Below are positions 55,935 through 64,000 of a DNA stretch of 64,000 bases, in pieces; position 1 is the first letter of the stretch, and each line of letters opens with the position of its first letter. The position numbers and the translations under genes are program-made. The DNA comes from Hyposmocoma kahamanoa (lineage: Eukaryota > Arthropoda > Insecta > Lepidoptera > Cosmopterigidae): the NCBI RefSeq assembly GCF_003589595.1, contig NW_020654422.1:2902105-2966104 (forward strand). The letters are read 5' to 3'. The notes beneath the pieces are model-generated. The model searched no databases. It was given only the letters and a program-made list of their open reading frames with translations, and had not been told where the DNA came from.

Positions 55935-56310
55935 ATTTAGGTCAACTCCAAATATCACTATAACTTCGCCGGTCTTGAACTGTTTGTATCCAGCGGATTC
56001 CCGCAACCTTCACCAGGTCGTCGGTCCAGCTTGCGATGGTCTGCCTACGCTACGTCTTCGGTGCAGTCGTTATGTGAGAACTCTTTGGCCACATCGGCTC
56101 GGCTGAATAGATAGCCGATAGCATATACAGCATTCATTCATGTGCTCCGCCCACTGTTGCTTAAGATTTGCTATGTCGGTTACTCTGGTCTTTTGCGGAT
56201 ATTTTCATTTCTGATTCGATTTCGCAGTGAAGCTGCAAGCATAGTCCTTCCCATTGCCATTTGGGTAACCTACAGCCTTCTTATGGGGCTCATAGTGAGC
56301 GACCACATCT
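55935..56310 (-). pseudogene. RTE LINE endonuclease-reverse transcriptase, C-terminal 120 codons
   Basis: On the minus strand the protein runs VTQMAMGRTMLAASLRNRIR, NENIRKRPE, shift, RVTDIANLKQQWAEHMNECC, a degraded RVLTxRPRxGxRSVGRP region, then WTDDLVKVAGIRWIQTVQDR and RSYSDIWS with a stop near 55938. This is the conserved tail of lepidopteran RTE-type elements (QRAMERAMLGVSLRDRIRN / RVTDIAxR / WTDDLVKxAGxxWxxxAQDR). At least three frameshifts are needed. It is the longest RTE piece in the window. Confidence 0.9.
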
Positions 56311-56398
56311 TAACATCGTAATACACTGGTCAACAAAATTTTGCCTTGAGACACTGTGGTATTTTATTTGTTCTGCGAATAATGTACTCCACCCACAA

Positions 56399-56570
56399 CA
56401 ACTGCCTCCGTAGCTGAACGGAGAAATAGTTGTATGGCCTACTATAATTTCTCTCGTGACTTTGGGTGTAATTTGTGGTTGTCTATTTGTGTGTCCATGG
56501 TACCAGCGATACAGGGTTTCGTCAGTGCGGGGCTTATGAGTATGTGCACGTTATTATCATTATCATTAGT
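56399..56570 (+). repeat. Rep-B copy 6, B-box deleted
   Basis: CAACTGCCTCCGTAGCTGAA joins directly to GGAGAAATAGTTGTATGGCC. About 45 bp including the B-box are missing. The 3' half and (ATT)n tail are intact. Confidence 0.88.
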
Positions 56571-57194
56571 TCCTTAATATTAAGTTCTGCAATTTCTAAT
56601 AGATACCTTTAATTAGTCTATGTTGGCGATTGGTAATGAAGTATGATTCACGACTGATGGAACGCGTCAGTTAGACGGAAGCCAAGATTATTGAATAAAG
56701 AAAATTTAAACATGATTTTCATTATCAAAGTATTCATTTTCATGGCACATATATCTAGGAGTGTTCGGAATATACGCGCAAGCGCTCGTGGCATGGTATG
56801 TGCTAACTGTCGTAAAATGGATCCAGCCAACGCAAAGTCTACTTATCTCTAGTAAATAACGTAACGAAAAACACCACCCTGAAATATATCCATATATCAA
56901 AACATTATTGTTTTTTTCTTTTTGTTTATTATGAGCATGAATGGCTTTTATGCAGGCACCTCAATAACGTATTGTGCGTACGGATGAAGTATATACAGTT
57001 GTTTTTAAAAGCAGTTGATTGATAACCGCGTTGGTTTAAGTTATTGTTGGGATCAGGTGAAATTGTTGGGTAAAGCAAAATTGTTTTATTAAATGACACC
57101 TAACGTGTTACATACAGTATTTTGATTCAATTATGAATATTTATGATTACCAGCCTTTTATTACTTTAATGTTATTGCTGCAATATGTTCCCTT
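56571..57194. other. Interval without recognised feature
   Basis: No coding or repeat signal recognised. Confidence 0.4.
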
Positions 57195-57428
57195 ATTTTT
57201 TTCGAGATTTTCGGTTTTCTTGGATCTAAATCATATTTGTTTTGAAACAAACCAACGTTTCGTGGAAAGTCGTCAACCAGTTATGTTTTATATTAATGCA
57301 TCCTACTTTTCACTGTACTTACAAAAGCTATTAATTTCAATACCTTATTCTTAATTTATTAAAGAATATTCCAATTTACGCTACATAATTATGTTTTGCA
57401 AAATATTTTCTTTAACAACATGATGTTG
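57195..57428 (-). mobile_element. PLE-A old copy, 3' region
   Basis: TTTTTCGAGATTTTCGG, GAAACAAACCAACGTTTCGT, GTCAACCAGTTATGTTTTAT and AAGAATATTCCAATTTACGC follow the order of the PLE-A 3' region but are much diverged. A younger copy starts at 57429. Confidence 0.72.
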
Positions 57429-57816
57429 TTGAGTTCTTAGGATCTCACAATTGTTACACATACGAAATGAAACCATTTTTCCGGATTTAAATCGCGTATA
57501 TTTGTTTTTTCAAACAAACCGAAGTTTCGGGCCCTTTACAGGTCCCATGGTCACGGTTGACTGAGGTGGTGCAGTCTTCAACCAGTTATGTCTAATATTG
57601 ATGCAAACCACCCTATTTTTTCACTCTAGTTACAATAGTTATTAATTAAATACCTTCTTTTTAATTTTACAAAGAAACATTCCAATTTACGCGTACGTAA
57701 ATACTATGTTTACGTGACCATGGGACCTGTAAAGGGCCCGAAACGTCGGTTTGTTTGAAAAAACAACAAATATACGCGATTTAAATCCGGAAAAATAGTT
57801 TCATTTCCTAATATGA
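57429..57816. mobile_element. PLE-A copy 4, ends only, inverted
   Basis: The minus-oriented 3' region (57429-57700, including TTTCGGGCCCTTTACAGGTC) is followed by a plus-oriented end (57716-57816: CATGGGACCTGTAAAGGGCC, CGAAACGTCGG, CAAATATACGCGATTTAAAT, TAGTTTCATTTCCTA). The unit therefore has about 90-bp inverted ends and no coding sequence. It lies beside an older PLE-A copy. Confidence 0.88.
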
Positions 57817-57821
57817 TTTTA

Positions 57822-57940
57822 TTATTGAAGTAACTCCGTTAGTTTGTTAAGATTATTAACACAAAATTCGAACATTAAGAAAAATTTCATCGACCCGATG
57901 GAACTTGAACTTACGGCGCGGGAAGCCGAAAAACCAGTAC
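57822..57940 (-). repeat. Rep-E copy, minus strand
   Basis: AAGTAACTCCGTTAGTTTGT, then AAAATTCGAACATTAAGAAA and the B-box-like GGAACTTGAACTTACGGC, parallel to the inverse of 11195-11385. Confidence 0.6.
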
Positions 57941-57984
57941 AAAGATCTGTAAAAAAACACATTGGAGAATTTCTCAACTTGATA

Positions 57985-58046
57985 ACTAGACCTGCAGCTC
58001 AGTTAGTATAGAGCAGCAAAATGGTACAGCGTGATCATGGGTTCAA
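57985..58046 (+). repeat. tRNA-like sequence, truncated
   Basis: CCTGCAGCTCAGTTAGTATA then GAGC forms a good D-arm (GCTC / GAGC). The T-arm begins GGGTTCAAG but is cut off at 58046, where Rep-A starts. The anticodon stem is not convincing. It is a SINE head or tRNA pseudogene rather than a working tRNA. Confidence 0.5.
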
Positions 58047-58237
58047 GTTTTAAAGGGTAAGGGTGCTGGTGAAATTACAGGCACATGGGACTTGTCAACT
58101 TATGTTTCAAGGTGACAGGCGCAATGACAGTGCCCCTCAGATCTCTCAGTGACACTGTAACTGTTGTAAAGACAGGGGTAGTTTACCATCAGTTGCACGA
58201 TTTGTAAGTCCCATTACTTGATATTATAAAGAAAAGA
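58047..58237 (+). repeat. Rep-A copy 15, 3' part
   Basis: TTTTAAAGGGTAAGGGTGCT to AGTCCCATTACTTGATATTA and an A-rich tail, joined directly to the tRNA-like sequence before it. Confidence 0.9.
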
Positions 58238-58412
58238 AACTCGTAAAAAATACAGAGGATGGTTTCTGATACCATCTTTTTACTAGCCAACTCAATTTCG
58301 TAGTAGAAAGAAGAGTAATTGTAAACCTCACGAACATTCCAAGAAAATATTCGTGCGCATTCATTTCCTTTATAGAGCTAGCTCGCAATAGTTAGATAGA
58401 TATCACTTGATA

Positions 58413-58447
58413 TCGAGTTCTTAGGTTTCGCTATAATCACACAATGG
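58413..58447 (-). mobile_element. PLE-A 3'-end scrap
   Basis: TCGAGTTCTTAGGTTTCGCT and ATCACACAATGG: the last 35 bp of PLE-A, minus orientation. Confidence 0.6.
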
Positions 58448-58454
58448 CGTTGGT

Positions 58455-58645
58455 TCACTTAATGTACAAATACCATGAATTAAAAATAAACCGGCTGTTC
58501 TTGACAGTCGTCTTCACAAAGTTACAAACTTATTTAAATTCAGTGTAATACGCTTCTATAATAAGATTCCGGCTTATATTAAAAATTTATCAATTACGAG
58601 TAATTTGCTTACTATCTATAAAATAAAGATGAGTTTGAGTTTAAA
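58455..58645 (+). pseudogene. LINE ORF2 extreme C-terminus
   Basis: The plus-strand frame from about 58491 reads AVLDSRLHKVTNLFKFSVI, RFYNKIPAYIKNLSITSNLL and IYKIKMSLSLKIIF. RFYNKIPxYIKNL and the DSRLHKV block are typical of LINE reverse-transcriptase tails. The segment before it (NTMN, two stops) is the broken NTRNKNK block. This is the same family as 48785-48990 but better preserved. Confidence 0.75.
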
Positions 58646-58651
58646 AATAAT

Positions 58652-58879
58652 TTTTATGATAATATCAAGTGACGGGATTAAGCTTACCAAAGCTACATAG
58701 CCTCTCCATAACAGTTGCAGTGCCACTAAGAGCTTTAAATCGTAATGATCTGAGGGTCACTGCCACCCTGAGACATAAATTGACAATTCCCATTTGCCTG
58801 TAATTTCACCAGCACCCTTACCTTTCAAAACCGGAACGGTGACATTACTACTTAGCGGCAGAAATAGGTAAGGTGGTAA
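58652..58879 (-). repeat. Rep-A copy 16
   Basis: TTTTATGATAATATCAAGTG to CGGCAGAAATAGGTAAGGTG, minus strand, with two small deletions. Confidence 0.9.
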
Positions 58880-58884
58880 TGTCA

Positions 58885-58997
58885 CGAGAGAAATAAATGT
58901 GAGCCATACAAATAGTTCTTTCAGCCGGGAATCGAACCCGGGATCTCTGCGTGACAGTCCAGGATGGTGGCTCTTCGGCCACGGAGGCAGTTAAAGA
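58885..58997 (-). repeat. Rep-B copy 7, 5' half
   Basis: In its own orientation: CTGCCTCCGTGGCCGAAGAG, B-box CCCGGGTTCGATTCCCGG, then GAACTATTTGTATGGC. It is followed at once by Rep-A copy 16, so the 3' half is lost. Confidence 0.88.
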
Positions 58998-59261
58998 TAC
59001 TTAATGGCTAATGGATTACGTTTAAAACGTCTGATGCGTCCTGATTGTCGCACAACGGGTATCTAATGACGGTAACAGAATTCAAAACGCACAAGGCAAA
59101 CCAGACAAAGGAGTGATGATTTTTTCCCAAACACGCACAACAGCCCTGAATACAGAGGCACGAGTAAATAGATTACGCTCACGGGTGATTAAAAAAAACA
59201 CTGTACTCACATTTAATTTGTGGTGTGTTAAAAATATGTGAAAAGCAAAATATTACTTTTC

Positions 59262-59488
59262 TTTATTATATCAAGTGACGGGACGAACAAGTCGTGCGCC
59301 AGGTGCAAGGGCCACGCCTATCTATAACAGTTGCACTCAGATCTTAGGGACAAAAATCAAGTCTGTAATTTCACCAGCACCCTTACCCTTCCAAGCCGAA
59401 ACTAATGCTCACATTAATGCTTGGCGGCAGTAATAGGTAAGGTGGCAGTACTTCCCTGGACGAATTCTTTCACAAGGAGCTCTACTGC
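59262..59488 (-). repeat. Rep-A copy 17
   Basis: TTTATTATATCAAGTGACGG to TTTCACAAGGAGCTCTACTG, minus strand, with the middle (GTCTCAGGGTGACGGGCGCA region) deleted. Confidence 0.92.
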
Positions 59489-59559
59489 ACATATTCATAT
59501 TCATAATTTGTCACTTACGCACTTACACACTTATATTCACATGCACTTACATATTGAAT

Positions 59560-59835
59560 GATATGTTATTTTATATGCACTATTCACACTTTATTACATT
59601 TATTATTTCAATGAACAATTTCACTTCTATCGTTTGTTATATGTTGGCTTAATATAACCTTTTGCATTTAGTCCCTCTCGTTGATTTTGACTGAAAACCA
59701 GAGCCTAGGGAACGATATGCCGAGTCAGCGCCCTTTCACTGCCGTGACAAGTGTTTTATTTTTCCGCTTGTATATTACAACCCGTATTTGTGTCATATTA
59801 GTGAATAAAGTGTTTATCTATCTATCTATAAAAAT
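59560..59835 (+). repeat. Probable LINE 3' UTR with TATC tail
   Basis: GAGTCAGCGCCCTTTCACTG, then GTGAATAAAGTGTTTATCTA and (TCTA)n. An AATAAAG just before a short tandem tail is how LINE 3' ends look in this window. No ORF2 precedes it. Confidence 0.45.
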
Positions 59836-59857
59836 AAAACTCGGGGGCCTGAAGTTA

Positions 59858-60058
59858 TCGTCAACCCATTTTATTCGTCCTACTGTTGGGCACGGGTCTC
59901 CTTTCAGGTCAATGTTTAGGGTCTTTTTAGGTGGGTTGGGGACTTCCAAGTTGGGGAGCCCGGATTCGAACCCACGGCCTTTGCATTAGAGGCGTTAGAT
60001 CACACGACAGACCACATGAATACTAGTAGGTCAAACTATTACACTACCATGGCTTTTG
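59858..60058 (-). repeat. Rep-D copy, minus strand
   Basis: In its own orientation: GCCATGGTAGTGTAATAGTT, GCCGTGGGTTCGAATCCGGG (clear B-box), GAGACCCGTGCCCAACAGTA then GGACG. This copy has the cleanest B-box of Rep-D. Confidence 0.78.
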
Positions 60059-60196
60059 GATCTGAAATATTGAAAAAAAAAATGTTGTTTTACTGTAGTT
60101 GCAAATCGATGAATGAGATCGAATTTCGTTTTTATTAATTTTATATATTTTTATAACAATAAAATTTAGTTATGAATTCTTATTGAATTGATATTC

Positions 60197-60262
60197 AATT
60201 ATTTTTTTGTGAAATTACTCCACTAGTTTGTTATAATTATTAATAAATAGATCGAACACTCA
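60197..60262 (-). repeat. Rep-E tail fragment
   Basis: TTTTTTTGTGAAATTACTCC, ACTAGTTTGTTATAATTATT and ATCGAACACTC: the Rep-E 3' part inverted, just ahead of two plus-strand copies. Confidence 0.7.
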
Positions 60263-60277
60263 ATATAAAGCCAAACA

Positions 60278-60640
60278 ACCAAATACAAAGACACTACAAC
60301 AAGCACATAGAAAAATTCGTGAGTTCCGCTGGTTCGTTGGCATAGAGTCTGGCACGGTATGCTAGAAGACGTCGGTTCGAATCCGGCCGGATCGAAGGAA
60401 TTTTTTCTGAGTGTTCGAACTTTCATAAATTCCTCATAGATAGCGCTACGACTAAAAAGTCGTTGACAAACCAAATACACAGACACGACAACAAGCACAT
60501 AGAAAAATTCGTGAGGTCCGCTGGTTCGTTCCGTATCTTAGTTGCTATAGCATCTGGCACGGTATGCTAGAAGACGTCGGTTCGCATCCGGCCGGATCGA
60601 AGGAATTTTTTCTGAGTGTTCAATCTTTGTATTTATAATA
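60278..60640 (+). repeat. Two Rep-E copies in tandem
   Basis: Copy one is 60278-60425 and copy two about 60467-60640. Both read CACATAGAAAAATTCGTGAG, CTGGCACGGTATGCTAGAAG, GACGTCGGTTCG and GCCGGATCGAAGGAATTTTT. They are nearly identical, which suggests a recent local duplication or two insertions at the same site. The second has an extra ~15 bp before TCTGGCACGG. Confidence 0.85.
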
Positions 60641-61271
60641 ATAAAATTTAGTTTTTAATTTTATTTTGTTAAGACTATTATAATTTTTTAAGGTCATCCT
60701 GTCATCCCGAGATTACCCGGAATAGATAGTTGTTTTTTTTGGGAGCATATTTTTTTAGGTTTTAATTATAAACGGTTTCTAATTGATTATTACAGTTTCT
60801 AACTATCTGTTGTTTTGATTAAAGGTTTTGTGTAATTTCAGTATTTATACAGTGTCATAAAAGTCTATGTCTAATTTGAAACGAGAACAAATTTTATTAT
60901 ATTTCCAACTTTATCCCCGCCAAGAGTTTACAAAAACAATAAAACAAAAAGTTTGCTAGATTTAGAAATAAGTACGTATTAATGAGTTTGTTCACCTTTG
61001 AAGCCAGTTTTCTGACTGACGAAAGGTATAATGCAAAGGGCGTATAAAGTTGACGTCCTGCTTCCCTCCGCTAATATTCTTTGAAACGTGTGCAAAGTAC
61101 CTAAGAAGTTGTTAAATGATTATAAACGTATTAATTAAAACTTTTACGCTTTTAAATACAAAATATGTTCCTACAAAAGTTTACATTTACAAAACGCGAA
61201 ATTGTTTATGAATATCTGATATTGCTTTACATTTTCCTGTATCTTATTAAATGTTAAGTATATTATTTTTT
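60641..61271. other. Interval without recognised feature
   Basis: AT-rich, nothing seen. Confidence 0.4.
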
Positions 61272-61745
61272 AACCGACTTCAAAAAAAGGAGGAGGTTCT
61301 CAATTCGACTGTATGTGTTTTTTGTATGTATGTTACGCCATAACTCCGGTATTTGTGAACCGACTTTGATGATTATTTTTTTGTTAGAAAAAGGGTACTT
61401 CCATAGTGGTCCCATTTAATTTTGAACAAAATCATCCACCTGTAAGTGTGGCTGTTCACGCATGAAGATTATTTTTTATAAATAGCACCGAAATTTCATT
61501 ATAAGGAGCATTTATTTGAATGGTTGATTTAACTATTCTCCATTTCAAGACGTTTTTCTCTTTCAATATACTTTGAGTAGTGAGAACAGATTTTTATTAT
61601 CTCCTGTGTCAAGTTCCGTATAGTGGTGAACTAGGGGATGAATCCGGGTTTGCGCACTTTCCGGTAACCGATTTCCATAAAACTTGGCAAATAGTTGTAA
61701 TTTCGCGTACTTTTGAGGTCGGTTTTTTTTTGTACTGTGTACTGA
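61272..61745 (+). repeat. Rep-G copy 5, full length
   Basis: It begins AACCGACTTCAAAAAAAGGA and ends TTTTGAGGTCGGTTTTTTTT, so the ends are inverted repeats of about 16 bp. The interior holds TTCTCAATTCGACTGTATG, GTCCCATTTAATTTTGAAC and GCTGTTCACGCATGAAGATT. This is the reference copy for the family here. Confidence 0.9.
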
Positions 61746-61883
61746 GATTATGTGCTAACGTTATTTCCAATAAGCTGCTAAATTTTACAACTTTTAAGTA
61801 GAAGTTATTACAATTATCATAGGAAATGCTTCCTAGTTCAGATCTTTTAATGTTTTAAAGTTTTGAAATAATAACTCATATTT

Positions 61884-62082
61884 TCAGACGACTTCTGTGG
61901 TCGAGTGGCGTATATACAGGTTTGCCTGGTGCATACGCCATATCTCTGAGGTCGATTCACGGCCAGCTAAATGTAGAAAAGCTAACTTTTCTGTATCGTC
62001 CCGGGTCTGGGTGTGTGTAGTACCGTCATTGTTTCCGATTTCTATGTGTGATGTTGTCTAATATAAAAAAAAAAAAACATTT
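61884..62082 (+). repeat. Rep-F copy 2
   Basis: AGACGACTTCTGTGGTCGAG, CTGAGGTCGATTCACGGCC, GGGTCTGGGTGTGTGTAGTA, ATGTTGTCTAATAT and a poly(A) of 12. Confidence 0.87.
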
Positions 62083-63504
62083 ATGTGCTTGACAAAACTA
62101 CATAACTTTTAACATTTTATTATTTCTGGGCCGTTAAGTCTATTTATAATTAAATGAGTGCTACTTCTTTTCTTGACGTAGTTTATCAGATCACAAGTAA
62201 AACAAATTACCAAGAACAGGATTTCTATGCGATGACGCACGCTCCATTTGCTAATTACCTTGGTACATTTTTTACTTTTATTATTTAAGTTTTCGAGTAC
62301 ATTGTCGTCTACAATGTCGAATATTAAATAATGCTTCACAATCACGGAAGTAAAAAAAAAACAATTGAAGTTCCTTAAGCCTCAATTACTATGAGAACCG
62401 ATGACGCCAAAACTCACACATTCTTAATTATAAACATTACAATATCTTGATATTAATTGATCATAGTTTCAAATTTAAAAAGAACTAACAAATTCCGTAT
62501 TGTTAATATATTATGTAAACTGTACCCTGTTGGCATATCGTTGAAAGTTAATAAGATAAGTTAAACAGAAAATAGAAAATGTATTAATATAATACTTTCC
62601 GATGATGTGAAATACCACCACGGCTAATATTTTTGGTGCGTCTATCATTTTTACACTCGAAAACAGCTAAATAAGGCATTTTTTTAGGATTTTAGAGAAT
62701 TTACACGAAATAATGACACAACCATAATCAGACAGGTCTTTCGAGACCTATAGTTGGCACGTGTCAGACGTTAACTAACCACTTCTTCTGTATTTATTGT
62801 TCTGTGTTCACAATAATATTTTTACATACCTGTCTCAATTTTAATCCTTAAAGTTTATAATAAAATAATCGTATGAGTAACTTCCACTATGTAATCCGAA
62901 AGGTATATGACAATTTTTTTTTTGTTATTTTCAGATAACATAAAGTCCACCTTAGTTAGTAACGATGTTATTGTGTAAACGTTAAGACTTTATCTCAGCC
63001 ACGAGAAAAAAAAGGTGTAGCATGCAGGGAAAGTTTAATGTACTGGAAATAGTTTCCAAAATAGGGTTGATTTTTTTGACTGAGTGCGTTTATATTACAG
63101 ACAAACCAAACAAGATCTCATAATATTATATCTTAATATCTTGTTTAAACACTACCCTGGAAAGGTAAAATATCTTAGCTGCTGTGTCAGAATATCATCT
63201 TTCGCGGTAAGCCTACAAGTACCGAACCTGGAAATGGAAATATTACCATAAATTATACAATGTTCCCTGCCAGAATCGGAAAGGTCCTAATTGAAGATGC
63301 CAACGAGCTAATTAAAAGAAGTTATTGTTATACTTAATTTACATTTAAACAATGTACTTGTAGAATATCTTTGCTACCGTGTCAGAATATCAGGCTATCT
63401 TTCGCGATAAACCCACAGGATCGGCGTAACTAATTTTAACGCAGTTGGTTTTACGGATTTATACTATAAGTTGATAATTTAAATTATTTGAACCCTATCA
63501 AAAG
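62083..63504. other. Unassigned interval with a dispersed direct repeat
   Basis: About 55 bp at 63168-63222 (AATATCTTAGCTGCTGTGTC, AGAATATCATCTTTCGCGGT) recur at about 63363-63421 (AATATCTTTGCTACCGTGTC). No coding frame recognised; the 78-codon minus frame 62109-62345 shows no motif. Confidence 0.45.
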
Positions 63505-63640
63505 CACGCGCCAATCTGTGCTGCTGTACGGGCGCTCGCGCCTAGCACGGGTGCGCTCGGGCGGCCCTCTTCTTACGGCGCGGCGGGTTGACTCGAGCTC
63601 GCACGGCGCACCCCGTGAAACCACGGGCCATGGAAAGCTG
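63505..63640. other. GC-rich block next to a palindrome
   Basis: CG-dense sequence (GCGCTCGCGCCTAGCACGGG, TTACGGCGCGGCGGGTTG) in AT-rich surroundings. A 62-codon plus frame crosses it and the palindrome but shows no domain. It may belong to the same element as the palindrome. Confidence 0.4.
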
Positions 63641-63694
63641 ACATATTTTTGGGCCCGTTTAATGTTAAAACATTAAACGGGCCCAAAAATATGT
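63641..63694. repeat. Perfect palindrome, 26-nt arms
   Basis: ACATATTTTTGGGCCCGTTT+AATGTT and its exact complement with 2 nt between. All 26 positions pair. Confidence 0.95.
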
Positions 63695-63749
63695 ACATTT
63701 CTGTATAACAGGGCCTAATGTAAATGTAGTTCTTTTTTTAATATAATTA

Positions 63750-63935
63750 TAACCTTTTTATAAAAAAAGCCGACGTCAAAAATTTTGTGGAATTACTACT
63801 GAGGTACTCACTTCCTTTCCAACAAAAATTGAATCATGGAAATCGGTTCTCAAATGTCAGAGTAAGCGTGTAACATAAACACAAAAATACAATCAAATTG
63901 AGAATCTCCTCCTTTTTTAAGTGGGTTAAAAATAG
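63750..63935 (-). repeat. Rep-G copy 6, short form
   Basis: AAAAAAAGCCGACGTCAAAA to TCTCCTCCTTTTTTAAGTGG, minus strand, lacking the long interior. Confidence 0.82.
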
Positions 63936-64000
63936 AATAAATAGAACCATGCCCCAGGAATATTAGTTAATTCTTTACCAAAAAAAAGTTTAATTTAAAC

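Noticed and set aside
57985..58046. Functional tRNA gene
   Set aside because: The T-arm is cut by Rep-A, there is no acceptor 3' half and no convincing anticodon stem.

Overview
This window looks like gene-poor nuclear DNA from an insect, most likely a moth or butterfly (Lepidoptera). The base composition is AT-rich. There are no bacterial-style operons, ribosome-binding sites or long host ORFs. Almost everything recognisable is the wreckage of retroelements and small interspersed repeats of kinds common in lepidopteran genomes: RTE-type and Jockey/CR1-like LINE 3' ends, tRNA-derived SINEs, the short inverted-terminal repeat beginning AACCGACTTCAAAAAAGGAG, and Penelope-like elements (PLEs). 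A 10-base N gap lies at 17458-17467. I found no host exon I would defend. The species call rests on remembered repeat character, not on a search.

Repeat families, named here for cross-reference. Rep-A: a ~290 bp poly(A)/TTATAAAA-tailed repeat, 17 loci on both strands. Rep-B, C, D, E, F: tRNA-derived SINEs or parts of them (B-box GGTTCGAxTCC visible in several). Rep-G: a 0.2-0.5 kb repeat with short terminal inverted repeats. PLE-A: a Penelope-like family whose C-terminal GIY-YIG endonuclease coding sequence and 3' end recur about ten times, often with the 3' end duplicated in inverted orientation. PLE-B: a second PLE with its own GIY-YIG piece. PLE-C: a probable PLE segment carrying a hammerhead-ribozyme-like motif.

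Layout. 0-3.3 kb: GC-rich retroelement-like block, Rep-G, a Jockey/CR1-type LINE 3' half, then an RTE-type LINE 3' end. 3.6-5.8 kb: a long inverted repeat (arms about 0.55-0.6 kb) split by a PLE-A copy with a 16-bp target-site duplication. 6.5-15.2 kb: MITE-like foldback, Rep-A/B/C/D/E copies, a LINE RNase H remnant, a PLE-A copy broken by a SINE, and a LINE reverse-transcriptase C-terminus that is still open. 15-30 kb: mostly unassigned AT-rich DNA with Rep-A, F, G, an RTE scrap and PLE-B; at 29.66-30.48 kb a decayed Tc1/mariner-superfamily transposase beside a 24-base poly(C). 30-39 kb: nested SINEs at 32.35-32.99 kb, more Rep-A, and the hammerhead-like motif at 38.48 kb. 39-41 kb: SINE, then a LINE reverse transcriptase interrupted by PLE-A with an 11-bp duplication. 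41-64 kb: dense SINE/Rep-A mosaic with RTE remnants at 46.9 and 55.9 kb, LINE endonuclease and C-terminal pieces at 48-49, 52.3 and 58.5 kb, a cluster of PLE-A copies at 57.2-57.8 kb, tandem Rep-E copies at 60.3-60.6 kb, and a perfect 26-bp-arm palindrome at 63.64 kb.

The sequences do not form a pathway. What they share is a history: LINEs and PLEs inserted, and SINEs and foldback elements then landed inside them. The order of several insertions can be read directly.
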